A model generated the notes under the pieces. The model was not told the DNA's origin. It saw only the letters and a list, made by a program, of their open reading frames with translations, and ran no database searches. A DNA stretch of 64,000 nt from NCBI RefSeq assembly GCF_000499845.2, contig NC_023749.2:25289321-25353320 (forward strand), read 5' to 3'. This document shows positions 53,985-64,000 of this stretch, in pieces. The DNA comes from Phaseolus vulgaris. Its lineage: Eukaryota; Streptophyta; Magnoliopsida; Fabales; Fabaceae. Made by a program: the position numbers and the translations under genes. How positions within the stretch are numbered: the stretch's first letter is position 1; each line of letters opens with the position of its first letter.

Positions 53985-55315
53985 TAATTCTTCCTCTGTG
54001 ACGCAGTACATCCACCACTTGAAAAACCTCCAGCGATGGTGTGGATCTCGCCGTGAGTGGGCATCTCATGCTGCTGGCCTTCACTGCTCGCCGGCTGAGA
54101 CCTCGACGCTTGCCCCGTTCTCTTGTCCAGCAGGTAGTCATTCAAGAAGCCACTCTTGACCAAGTCGTCGAGCTGGTAACCCAGGGCCAAACACGAATCA
54201 AGGGTGTGACCAAAACTCTGGTGGAATTCGCACCATGCGTTTGGTTTTGGCCTTAACACCTTGTCGCCAACTTTCTTAGGCGCCTTAAGCCTGGCCGCTA
54301 TGTTGGGAATGGCGATCAGGTCCGCCAACCCCATGACAAACTTGTACCTTGGTGGGCGATTGAACTCCCTAGGGCGCCCTAGGCCCCTTCCCTTGTTTTT
54401 CTTTGGATCGTAAGGATGGCGAGTCCTTTGATCCTTTTTAGCCGCCGCCGTCTCTAGCACCCTCTGCGGCTGAATTCTAGTCTGAGCCCGTGGCCTAGCA
54501 GGAGCCACGCTCCCTCTCTTTTCGGCGACCTCACTCTCGCCGGCGATGTGGGCCACAGCAAGTCGCCGAACTTCAGCAAACATGGCGAGGTGGCCCCTAA
54601 TTAGCGCCTCGCAGAAAGGTCCAGGCAGTACGCCCTTTTTGAAAGCGTATACCAACATCTCCTCGTCTTTGGCAGGCGAGCGGACCATCTGTGCTCCAAA
54701 ACGGTTCAGATAGTCCCTGAGGAACTCTCCCTGATACTGCCTCACGTCGAACAAGTCATAAGACACCCTAGGTGGCGCCTTGTTCACGATGTACTGGTTG
54801 ACGAAAAGCTTTGAAAACTACTGGAAATTGGTTATGTGACCTGTAGGCAGGCTAACGAACCATTCCAGCGCTATTCCCTGGAGCGTGCTCGTAAACATCT
54901 TGCAATAGACAGCATCTGAGCCTCCTGACAGCATCATCTGCGTGTGGAACGCAGTGAGATGTGCTTCAGGATCCTCCACGCCGGTGAAAGAAGCTTTCAC
55001 AGGTACCACGCTCGCAGGGATCGCCGTGTCCGTGATCGCCTGAGCAAACGGCATCGGAAAAACGCGCGGTGGCGATGACGGCGCAACCTCTTCAACGGTT
55101 GTGCGTCCTCTCTGCTCGTGAAGAGCCTGACGCAATTCCTCAGTGACTTTGCTGAGCTCCTCATTTCTGGCCTGAGAGGCGACCAGGTCTTCATGCATCT
55201 TCGCCTGCTCTACGCGCGATGCCTCCACATTTGCCTGCAACGCACGCATGGTTATGGCGCCTTCTGCAGCAGCTGGCACAATGGGACTTGAACGCGTACT
55301 TCTCATCTTTCTCAT
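53985..55315 (-). pseudogene. Gag of element D
   Basis: Start MRSTRSSP (55306; open from 55315). Gag domain FTGVEDPEAHLTAFHTQM, zinc-knuckle-like CEFHQSFGHTLDSC. A CAG-to-TAG stop near 54818 (before the FSKLF segment) splits it. Ends where the protease deletion begins. Confidence 0.86.
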
Positions 55316-55767
55316 GAAATATCAACAAATCAAACTTCAGCGACCAAAACCTTCACCAGCGGAACGATCGATCCAGCAATCAATCGGTCAAAACCTCTTA
55401 AACTCCAAAGAACTCCCAAGAACGCAACCACAACAGCACGGGATTGATTCGGATGCCAAAACCTCCACAGAAACTTGCAATCTCAACACGAACCTACCGC
55501 TTCTCCACCAAAGCTCTTGATTCACCGGTCAGAAACACGAACGAACGGTAAAAACTTCGATTTACCTATTGAAACTCGCACAAACGGTAAGAAACTTCAA
55601 TTCACCGATCGAAAGCTCAAACAAACGGTGGAAAACGTCAAACTACCGATCAAAAACTCAAACAAACGGTGAAAAACGCCGAAAATGGTTGCACCAACAC
55701 ACAACCACACAAGAACCGCAGAAACTTCAAGAAACTCACGTTGTGGATGGGAAACACGTTTTACACG
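55316..55767 (-). repeat. D leader with four hairpin repeats near the primer site
   Basis: Untranslated leader. Between 55522 and 55671 a unit near 40 bp occurs four times, each with ACCG/CACCG ... ACGGT(G) arms (for example 55603-55630). B has a weaker version. Position between PBS and gag suits a packaging or dimer signal, which is inference. Confidence 0.65.
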
Positions 55768-55784
55768 GCCCCACGGTGGGCGCC
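55768..55784 (-). other. Primer binding site, element D
   Basis: Minus strand GGCGCCCACCGTGGGGC, tRNA-Lys(CUU) type, three bases from the LTR. Confidence 0.88.
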
Positions 55785-55787
55785 TGA

Positions 55788-56707
55788 TGATCCTGCCGGT
55801 TGACCTGAGTGCAAGAGCCTTGCCACGTCAAAGGTTTCTCCTTCTTGATCAGCTTTGCACCACGTTAGCTTCTGTCCTTCACGCTTCAATTCCTCGCGAG
55901 AACCTGAAGAAAACAGAGTGGCGCCGCTGCGGCCAATCGCGCTCCGACGCTCAAGTCAGTGACGGAATCACCAAAAACTAAGAGAGAAAATCTAAACTCA
56001 AGGAACCGTGCGCAGTGAATCTCTGTGTACTCAAAGTATTCTCAAAGCATACTCAAGTGTTCTCAGAAAACGTACCTCAAAGTCTATTAAGAGTTCCTTG
56101 TATACCTGAGCACTTTCTTTCTCCTGACGGTTATTCCTCTGGACACGTGGCTCGCATCCAGCTGTACACGTGTTGCCATCTGGAGCCCCCTTCTACTTGA
56201 GCGTCACCTCTACTCTTCAAGCTATTCAACTAAGTTACCCATGCAAGGAGTAATCTGGTGCATAGCTTCCTCAGAGCGCGACCCCTTAAACGGCGAGTAC
56301 GGGGTGTCACCATGCACACCTTCTTTGTGGTCTCGCCTGCCGCTATCACGATCTGCTTCACTTGCACATCATGCATGTTCTGGGAAACTGTTCCCTTGCC
56401 TCGACCTCTGGCTAGGGAAGGATTATCTGATAACCTCGTCCTTCGTTCTTGTACCCCTTGAAAGCCTTAAGCAAGCCTTCCTGATCTTTCGGCGATGTCC
56501 CCCTTTAGGCGGTCTCTAACCACTTGATCGCCTAAAACTCACATACGGCGACTATGACGCAAGCCTGCTGACCGCCGGTTATACATACTAGAGATCGGAG
56601 AACGCCAAGCCAACGATTGGCGACTACACAGACTTCCCGATGTACTTCCCTTCTGTCAGCCAGGTGTCCCGTTCAACACGCCTATGTTATCGCTTGCTGC
56701 CATGTCA
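55788..56707 (-). repeat. 5' LTR of element D (outer end missing)
   Basis: About 920 bp collinear with 32167-33085. Stops at GCCATGTCA and continues as copia sequence; the final 26 bp or so are absent. U5 block 55921-55957. Confidence 0.88.
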
Positions 56708-56870
56708 ACAGGCTCCATAAAGATCTTCATCCTGATTTTCCAAAAAGCATAGTTAACACCACCAAACATAGGAGGTCTATTAATAGACGCACCTTCAGCA
56801 AAAGGCATTTTAAACTCAGACATCAGGCACACACTTGAGCAAAATACAAGCCCTAGCTCTTGATACCAAT
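56708..56870 (-). pseudogene. Copia gag N-terminus and primer site
   Basis: Minus frame from ATG 56823: PFAEGASINRPPMFGGVNY and FWKIRMKIFME. Sequence 56708-56778 repeats what is also at 32096-32166, with a few differences. Primer site (minus) TGGTATCAAGAGC at 56856-56868 matches the initiator tRNA-Met type used by copia elements. Confidence 0.8.
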
Positions 56871-58449
56871 TGTTGGGTCTATTAGTGTCTAAGTTCAAGA
56901 GGGGAGGGGTGAATTGAGGTTATAAAATTTTCGCAAGAACACACAATTTTCAGTATACCAGAGGAAAAAAGAACAAATTGTTTTTACATGAAACAGATTG
57001 ATTCTTCATAGCAGTCTAGCACAATTTGAATTTGTTCAATATAAAATTGTGATCAACAGAGAATTATACCAGAATCAGATTAGCTGAATATTATGAGGAT
57101 GAAGGATACAGCTATGCTTAGAAATCAAACAAATTTACTCAACACAAGGTTTTAAGGAGAATGATTCTTTCTCAGATTTTAATGATTAGACTGTTTGTTC
57201 ACAGATCACTTAAACCATCATATACAACTGTCTTGTTTGTGATTAGAGAACTTTAACAAATCAGGAAGAACAGTTTTTACTTAAACCCAGAATTAATAGA
57301 TTCAATTTCAAAAGAACAGATTTAGTTATTGACAGAATTAAGCAAAACCAGAAATGAGTGCAGGGATGAGAAGAAAAGGCACACACGTTTTTATACTGGT
57401 TCACTCATACAGAGCTACGTCCAGTCTCACCTTACCCCAAGGTGGAATCCACTAAAAACAGTACCAATTACTTACAAACACAGCAGTTCTTGAACACTAC
57501 AAGAACAACACAATCAATGCTGAAAAACCCTATTTCAGCACACCTTGCACTCCAAGAAACCCTATCAAGGAGTGACTAACACTTACACCTTTACAAACCA
57601 GAATAAAGGAAAGATTACACCTGAAAAGAAGATGCAAGAACTCAAAACCAGTAGTTCAATTTGCTGCAGAACTGCACCAGCACCTTCACCAAGATCAAAG
57701 GTTTCCTAGAACAAGCACACTTGAAAATCTCTTTGGAAAACCTTTCAAAAATCTTTTGATCCTTCTTCTCACATGGAAAATGTTTGATCGCTATCAAAAA
57801 CGTAATTGCTCAACACCTTTTCATGTGAGAGAGACTTTTCTTTATATAGAAAACAATTTCTAACTTCTTTTCAAAAAATAGTTGAAAAGCAGTTATGAAA
57901 ACAACATATTCATTTTTGAACTTAACAAATTTATTTTGTGAAAACCGCCAACTCAGCTAACTGAAATAACTGTCTGAGTTGTACCTTTGGTTCCCTAACT
58001 AACTTGTGAAAAACCTTTCAGCTGACCAAAGAATAAACCTGTTCTTTCACAGTGAAACAGATTAAAAGATAGTAAACAGGCCAGCTCAGACTGAAATAAC
58101 TAACTAAGCTTTACCTGTGGTGCCCTAACAGAATTTTAGAAAAGCCTTTTAACAGAGAAGAAATAAACCGATTCTTTCTCCATAAAACAGATTTATTTTT
58201 TGTACTGATTAAAAACTTTTAAGAGCACTTTTAAAAGCTTTTCAAAAACCCTTTAACCACATCATGTGCTTGATCTAGACTTGGTTAGGCATCTAGGATG
58301 GGTCATACAGCAAAAGGCAACCTTACACAATTACAAGCCTACATACAAGATCACCTAAACCTATTACAAACTTCGAAGCAAACTAGCTATTTTTCTACAT
58401 CAAACACACACAACACTTGGTAGAGAAGAGACTTCATCCATCTTCAACA
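56871..58449 (-). repeat. 5' LTR of copia element C
   Basis: 1579 bp, TGTTGGGTCTATTAG to TCTTCAACA. AT-rich, with no frame. The right border abuts the E1 LTR, suggesting insertion there (expected TSD GTTAG, 58450-58454), untestable because the 3' end of C is gone. Confidence 0.8.
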
Positions 58450-58601
58450 GTTAGTTCCCTTTACATACTCTAGGGTTTCCGCTGTTTCCGCCATTAGGGT
58501 TATTGAGGGTGTGCCTCAGGGCCGTTATCACCTACTCTTAGGGCAATCTAGCACAAAAGGCCCCCTTACTGAAGTGCAACCTCTGATGGGATGACCACCT
58601 G
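58450..58601 (-). repeat. E1 LTR, U5-proximal fragment
   Basis: Reverse-complement match to about 62140-62290 in the E2 LTR (CTCTAGGGTTTC, ACCTACTCTTAGGGCAATCTAGC). Cut on the left by copia C and on the right by the solo LTR. Confidence 0.8.
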
Positions 58602-59609
58602 TGATGTGATTCCAATAGCATAGAAGAGAAAGATTCTTGATCTTCTTAAGAATCAACTTGAGTTGGACAATAGTTAGGCACTTTTCTTAGAATTGGATCA
58701 ATGTTCTAAGTCAAGAACTCACCAAAACTAGCACCAAATCCAAACTCATATGGAAATTCCAATTATGATCAAATTGAACCGAAAAGAATGGAACAAAAGA
58801 TAAGCAAACTGAATTAGAAGTGCTGGAAATTAAACACACCGAACCAAATCAAACAAAGGAAGAATAACTTGCTGGAAAATGGAAATAGCCGAACCAAAAA
58901 AGGCAAGAACAATTACGCTAGACATGAAAATGAAGAAGAAACAAAGCTAGAGAATAGAACACTTATGGAGATGGAAGAGTAGGTGATTGATCACACCACT
59001 TGGAGGATGGCTGCTCCAAGATTAGTGTGTTGCCGCCACTTGAGGACACCATGGATCCATCAAGATAAGACTAGAGAAGAAGGCTCAAAAGCTCTCCAAT
59101 GCTCACTCAAAATTTGAGTATAGTTTCTTTACTCTCCATTCCAATCTGAAAAATACAAAGAGAGCACCTCTATTTATAGCCTAAGGTGCTGAAATGCAAG
59201 CTACACAAATTCAAAAACTCCCCCCAAATTCAAATGAAAGTGGCGCCTAAACAAGTCATGAGGAAGGTGTGATCCCTTCTCTCACTTTGGCACCTCCTTA
59301 TTTACTCCTACACCTATCTACTAACGCACCCCCCCTAATACTCCTAACTAAGGACCTAAAGATGCTTTAACAAAAGAGGTTTCTTATGTTTTCCTCTAAG
59401 CACCTTCAAACAATATTCTTTATTATTTAAAACTTGGCCTTGACCTTCATAGGATGGACTTGGGCTTGGGCTTGGGCTTTGGGCTTGGGCCTCTCTTTTA
59501 TTTTATGTCTTCTTTTAATTTTGAGAAGACTAGAAGGAAGAACTTCAAGTGTGATGGTGAATGGCCTCTTCCTTCATTAATAAAAACCTCATTTTCTTGA
59601 TTCTCATCA
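58602..59609 (-). mobile_element. 1008-bp solo LTR, TSD ACCTG
   Basis: TGATGTGATTCC to TTCTCATCA with ACCTG on both sides (58597-58601, 59610-59614). TATA-type TATAAATAG on minus near 59172, GGGCTT-rich microsatellite 59460-59490. No internal region. Same family as 11251-11990. Confidence 0.92.
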
Positions 59610-60070
59610 ACCTGGGTACCAACTTGGGGACCTAGTCTTTGGGGCCATCCGTCCTAGGAGTGCCCTAGTTGTTCACGTGCCTCACACATGCAGCTTACCC
59701 TTGGAACGTAACCCTTATGGGCCTTAGCTCTTCCAGGGGCTCTTTACTTGTGCTACGCCTGAACGCGTCATTCACACCGCACACATGGGCCCCTCGTGAT
59801 CTAGGTTTCTCCCTACTGATAACTGGTGCGTTGTCTGAGACCTACCTCTTGTGGCCCAGCTTCGCTGTTTGAGTCACCGATGTCCGATGACACATCGCCC
59901 TCACTCTGTTGCCGAGGACATATAAGCAAATCATGGTGATCGACGCCTGACCATTCTTCGGCACCCTTGGCGTGCCATCTGCAAGGCACTGGCCCATGCC
60001 GCTCGTGGGACCTTGCTTACGTGGCCCACCATTATTAGCAGTCAACGACGTCCGAGGACTGGTTGGTACA
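59610..60070 (-). repeat. E1 LTR, U3 part
   Basis: Continues the E1 LTR after the solo LTR and ends GACTGGTTGGTACA at 60070. Aligns in reverse with E2 61815-62160. Confidence 0.82.
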
Positions 60071-60085
60071 TAAGCCCCCCAGTCT
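60071..60085 (-). other. Polypurine tract of E1
   Basis: Minus strand GAGACTGGGGGGCTTA next to the LTR end. Confidence 0.82.
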
Positions 60086-60403
60086 CAAGTTGTTAACTTG
60101 TTCAGTGAAGAGACTAAGTCCTCGCCCGTGGTGACCTACGTGGCTCTGTGTGACGGGACGTGAACAGTGCACTGAAGTGACACTTCTCTGTGCCGTTTTT
60201 AATCTGCGCACATGTGTCTTAGATCGATGGCCAAGGCTTAACGTCGCTTGTGCTTCGTAGTTTACGTTAAGTTTTCGAAAATGCGCGCTTCAATCACTGT
60301 TCCATCACTTTCTGAAACACCTTTTATCGTTTCATCTTCTTCCTCAAGCGCTCTCACTTTCTTTCTCCAAAAACCAGAACTTTCAACCCGCATCAATCAA
60401 AAG
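60086..60403 (+). promoter_or_regulatory. Leader of E1 antisense gene
   Basis: Contains ATCACTGTTCCATCACTT (60293-60310). Followed by a predicted leader intron 60404-60625 (CAAAAG|GTATGA to TTTTTTAG). Confidence 0.45.
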
Positions 60404-60636
60404 GTATGATTTTTATCCATTGATCGCCCTTATTTTTCGATTTCGCTGCTTGATAACTGCCTGGGACTGTTTAAATTCTTGTATTTTAGGTTTTCTCTAC
60501 TTTTTCCTCTGTTCCTCTGTTTTTTCTGGGTTTTTTTTAGTCTTCTACCTTTCTAGTTTTATTGAGTTTTGTCATCGCCTTCTTTTGAACCCTCATTTTC
60601 TTCCTTTCTTTTCTTGCTTTTTTAGCTTTCTTCGAG

Positions 60637-61814
60637 ATGGCTTGAACAAAAACCACATCCAATCCTCCTCCCACCGTAGATTACAAAGCCCTCTACCCTT
60701 GGGCTCCCGCTGAACTCCTCGCTGAGACCTCCACCCTCACCTCCAGCGAGGATGTGAGGAAACACTAGGACGACGAGCCTGACTGCGTAGGGCGCGTCTT
60801 TGGGAGATAAAGCGATGCTTACGTCTCAGTTCATCCTTGAGCGAAGGGCGAACCCGTGTGCGCTAACGACCGGTCCAACGAAGGAGAGCCCTTCTTCTTC
60901 CTCTACTCAACCGTTTTTAAATGGATCAAACTTCGCCTCCCACTCTCCAGCTTCGAGAGGGCATTGCTGACAGAGATCAACGTGGCCACCGCCCAGCTGC
61001 ATCCCAACAGCTGGGCCTTCATGAGGGCCTTCACTATACTGTGCAACCACTTTGGGCACCCTCATTCCGTCGACGTCTTCCTTCATTTCTTTGAAGCTAA
61101 GAGCCCCGGGAAGAACCTCTTGGTGAGCTTCAGTGGCGTGGCAGGGAGAGTCCTCCTCACGCTCTTCCAGCAATCTTGTAAGGGCTTCAAAGGGAAGTTC
61201 TTTAAGGTGTGTTGCACCGAGCACGACCCCACCCTACTGGATGGGTTTCCCTTGTACTAGGTGGGGCAGCTGAAGCTCCGAAAACCCAAGAACCTCGAGG
61301 AACTGGCGCCTCCCGATCGCGAAGTGTGCCAAGTCCTTGCAAGCTTGGGAGCGGTGTTTAACATGGCTCAACTAATCAAGCATGAATACGATGCTGAGGC
61401 CCTCATGGGCTATATTGGTATTGGTCTCTTCTTCCTTCTTCACTTCCATTGTGTTTGCCTGTTATCACTCTATATGCTTGTATATTCTGCTTTATTGTCT
61501 TCTCATTTCTTCTTATCTTGGTGCAAGCATGGTGCTGAATGAAGAGAAGAGGGCAAGGTTGGTTGATGCGCTTGCCCGCCGTCAAGAGGCAATGAGTGGC
61601 GTCGGTGCCTCAACCCCTTCTACTCCCATTGCTGCAGTGCAGGCCTCGCCTGCTCCAGCCCCTTCTGCTCCCATCGTCGCAGTCTGCCTTGCTGCTGTGC
61701 GGGCCTCACCTGCTCCAGCCCCCCTTAAGAAGAACAAAGGGGTGGTGGAGATTGACTATTGGGACGAGGACTCTGCTGAAGGGCCTGTCTTCAAAAGGCG
61801 AAGGGCACTCACAA
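60637..61814 (+). pseudogene. Antisense gene of E1 (many stops, truncated)
   Basis: ATG 60637, with a TGA at the third codon. Domain recognisable across stops: ALYPWAPAELLAETS, FERALLTEINVATAQLHPN, VDVFLHFFEAK, DGFPLY then TAG at 61258-61260 in place of a Trp codon. Internal intron about 61418-61527. Exon 2 begins with NEEKRARLVDALARR, a Pro/Ala repeat (SPAPAP) and FKRRRAL, then ends at the E2 LTR; coiled coil and VVDGK end are lost. Confidence 0.75.
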
Positions 61815-62570
61815 GCAGTACGCCCAGGGTGCCTCACAAACAGTATGCCAAGAGGGTCAGACATTGATCATTAGGATATGCTGACGTGTCCTCGGACATC
61901 GGCAAGTCAAACAACAGAGCTAGGCCACGAGAGGTGGATCCCAGACAACACACCAGTTACTAGTTAGGGAGAAGCCTAGATCACGAGGGGTCCATGCGTG
62001 TGGTGTGGATGACGCTTTCAGGTGTAGCACAAGTAAAGAGCCACTGGAAGAGATAAGGCTCGTAAGGGTTACGTTCCAGGGGTAAACTGCATGCATGCCA
62101 CGTGAACAGCTAGGGCACTCCCAGGACGGGTGGCCCCACGAGTTGGTACCCAGGTGGTCATCCCGTCAGAGGTTGCACTCTAGTGAGGGATCCTTACGCG
62201 CTAGATTGCCCTAAGAGTAGGTGATAGCGGTGCTAAGGCACACCCCCAGTAACCCTAATTGCATTTAGCGGAAACGGCAGAAACCCTAGAGTATATAAAG
62301 GGAAGTAACAAACCTAATAAGGTACACAAGTTTTTACGTTACACTTACACGAATACATACACAGTTTACACAAAGAGCTTTTCAGCTAAGTTTCGGTGTT
62401 TCCTAGCCCTAAGATTGACTTGAGCGTCGGAGTGCAAACGGCCTCTAAGGCGTCCTTTGTCTTTGTAATTTCAGGTGTTTGATCGAAGAAAGGCATGAAC
62501 AAAGGCAGGGATAATTGGGCGTGTGATCGTCGTGGAAGTGCGAAAGCAATCGAGTCAACAGGCAGGAACA
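61815..62570 (+). repeat. 5' LTR of E2 (5' end truncated)
   Basis: Plus orientation. Homology to E1 LTR starts within GTACGCCCAGGGTGCC. TATATAAAG at 62292-62300, U5 block 62416-62453, AATTTCAG|GTGTTT at 62467-62480, end AGGCAGGAACA at 62570. Confidence 0.8.
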
Positions 62571-62572
62571 TT

Positions 62573-62590
62573 TGGCGCCCACCGTGGGTC
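62573..62590 (+). other. Primer binding site, E2
   Basis: TGGCGCCCACCGTGGGTC, tRNA-Lys(CUU) type with one mismatch. Confidence 0.88.
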
Positions 62591-62621
62591 CGATTTAAAG
62601 CACTGTCCCATTCACAAGAAC

Positions 62622-64000
62622 TGAGAAGATCCATCAAGATAAGGAACACGAGGCAAGGATTCCTTGCAACAAACGGAGGCGAAAGCCTCACCCTGCAACA
62701 GATCATCAAAACGATGCAGGCCCTCCAAGAAACGGTGGCCGAATCAAGAGCGGATTAAGAACGCATCCAGATAGATCTGGCTGCATCGCTAGCAAGGAAT
62801 GAAGAATTGCAAACAACCAATGAAGAATTACGCAGGGGTTTGCGGAATCAGGCGGGGGAACGTGAGGTGGAAGATCAAAAACCTGCGACACAACCCAGGG
62901 ATTTCCCAATGCCATTCTCGCAGGCGATCATGGACATAGTGATACTAGCCACGTTCGTGGGGCCCAAAGCCACCTTCACAGGTGTAGAGGATCCAGAGCC
63001 TCATCTCACAGCCTTACATACGCAGATGATGTTGGTTGGGCGCTCTGAAGCGGTGCGATGCAAGCTGTTCCTGGGCACGCTGGTGGGCACAACAATGGAT
63101 TGGTTCATTAGCCTCCCTGATGGCCACGTGACGTCGTTCGCACAACTTTCTAAGTTGTTCAGAGAGCAGTACATCGCAAATCGGGCTCCCCCACCCATTT
63201 CTTACGATCTATTTTTATTAAGACAGTATCAGGGAGAGTCCCTGAAGGAGTTCCTCCATCGTTTTGGGGCACAGGTGGTGAGGCTGAACAGCAAGGATGA
63301 AACCATGATGGTGCACACGTTCAGGAAGGGTATCGTGCCGGGACCCTTCAGCGAATTGCTCATCAGGAACTGCCCCAAAACTTTTGGCGGGATAAAGCGT
63401 CGAGCGGTGGCTCATATTGTCGCGGAGGGAGAAGTCAACGAGAAGTGCACGTGCGTTGTTCCCACGCGCCCACGAGCATCGAGTCGACCTTAGCCCTTGA
63501 GGGTGCATAAGGACACGACGGAGAAGAGGGCCCTAGTAAAGCAGCAGCTCTATGAGCCCAGAAAGCCCCAGACTAGGGGGCACGCAAGGGAGAATGTGCC
63601 ACCAAGGCACAACTTCGTGGTAGAATTGAAGGACCTAATTAAAGATACCCGCTAAGACTGACAAGAAGTTAGGGCCTAATAATCACTCCTGGTGTGAGTT
63701 CCACCAAGCGTTTGGCCACCCCATATGTAACTACTTAGCGTTGGGGCACCAGTTAGACGAGCTAGTGAAGAATGGTTTCCTGAAGGACTACTTAGTGGAG
63801 TAAGAGGGAGCCCAGAACTCGACAGCGTCAAGAGAAGATCAGGTGCACGAGATACCTGTGCATGGCGAAATCCACACTATTGCGGGGGGTTTCTCAGGTG
63901 GAGGGTGCACTACTTCTCAGTGAAAGAAGTATGCACGAGCGGTAATGTCAGTAGAGGCGCAAGAGGCAGATCAGGCCTTTGACGTCGACCTTGTCTTCAC
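62622..64000 (+). pseudogene. Gag of E2, running off the window
   Basis: Gag region with coiled coil (QALQETVAESRAD, NEELQTTNEELRR), gag domain (FTGVEDPEPHLTALHTQM, WFISLPDGHVTSFAQL) and zinc-knuckle-like CEFHQAFGHPICN region near 63695. Stops at 62756-62758 (TAA), 63491-63493 (TAG), about 63799 and 63918-63920 (TGA), and a shift near 63640. Protease would follow to the right. Confidence 0.82.

Larger units (their letters stand above)
32167..56707 (-). mobile_element. Element D: older Tat-type element, split by G
   Basis: Minus-strand element of about 12.7 kb once G (36759-48582 plus one TSD) is removed. 3' LTR 32167-33112, PPT, antisense gene 33703-36246, array, conserved block, pol, gag, PBS 55768-55784, 5' LTR from 55788. 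LTRs differ by roughly 3 percent. Left flank is copia gag (TCTAT); the right LTR lacks its last 26 bp or so and runs into copia sequence, so no TSD is seen. Confidence 0.9.
17523..58449 (-). mobile_element. Copia element C (Maximus/SIRE-like), host of B and D
   Basis: Pieces 58449-56708, 32166-31077 and 18951-17523 read on the minus strand give 5' LTR, Met-tRNA-type primer site, gag with two zinc knuckles, protease and part of integrase. The gag frame is continuous across the B insertion once one ATATC copy is removed. The piece right of D may be from another copy (see findings). Assignment to the Maximus/SIRE group rests on the two-knuckle gag and the long LTR and is inference. Confidence 0.75.

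Overview
The window is plant nuclear DNA made almost wholly of LTR retrotransposons nested inside one another; I see no cellular protein-coding gene, tRNA, rRNA or CRISPR array. The host is a flowering plant. I lean to a legume, but only because the copia LTR and the Tat-type elements resemble ones I remember from legumes; nothing here proves it.

Four large Ty3/gypsy elements of the Tat type are labelled A, B, D and G, with remnants E1, E2 and F. Each carries a gag-protease-RT-RNaseH-second RNaseH-integrase reading frame without a chromodomain. Where the primer site is preserved it matches the 3' end of tRNA-Lys(CUU). Between pol and the 3' LTR lies an extra gene on the opposite strand (the antisense ORF, Pfam 'putative gypsy type transposon', Transposase_28-like). 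A Maximus/SIRE-like Ty1/copia element (C) is the host of two of the insertions.

Layout: 1-10883 element A (minus, decayed, 3' LTR off the left edge), inserted in a gypsy gag fragment (10884-11250). 11251-13412 holds an LTR fragment and Tat remnant F. 13413-16666 is AT-rich intergenic DNA with a possible CACTA end and a pyrimidine-rich leader-like block. 16667-17522 is a lone LTR. 17523-58449 is copia element C (minus, 3' part missing), split by element B (18952-31076, TSD ATATC) and element D (32167 to about 56707). D is itself split by element G (36759-48582, plus strand, TSD CCTTC). 58450-60070 is an LTR of E1 (minus) split by a 1008-bp solo LTR (TSD ACCTG). 60071-61814 is the E1 antisense gene, joined head-on to E2 (plus, about 61815-64000), which runs off the right edge.

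Relative ages from LTR pairs compared by eye: G about 4 differences in 1208 bp, B about 5 in 794, D about 25-30 in 920. C and E1 are older hosts. Despite their young LTRs, G and B each have a gag-pol broken by isolated lesions (G: one stop and one frameshift; B: one stop and a C-terminal shift), while G's antisense gene is intact once two GT-AG introns are removed.

Features worth a second look are shared by elements whose DNA is otherwise divergent: a spliced antisense gene with its own leader and 5'UTR intron; a conserved U5 block followed by a pyrimidine tract and CAG|GT (acceptor and donor back to back); arrays of short hairpins whose stems change by paired substitutions between elements; a conserved non-coding block just after the pol stop; and premature stops that are mostly C-to-T changes in CAG codons.
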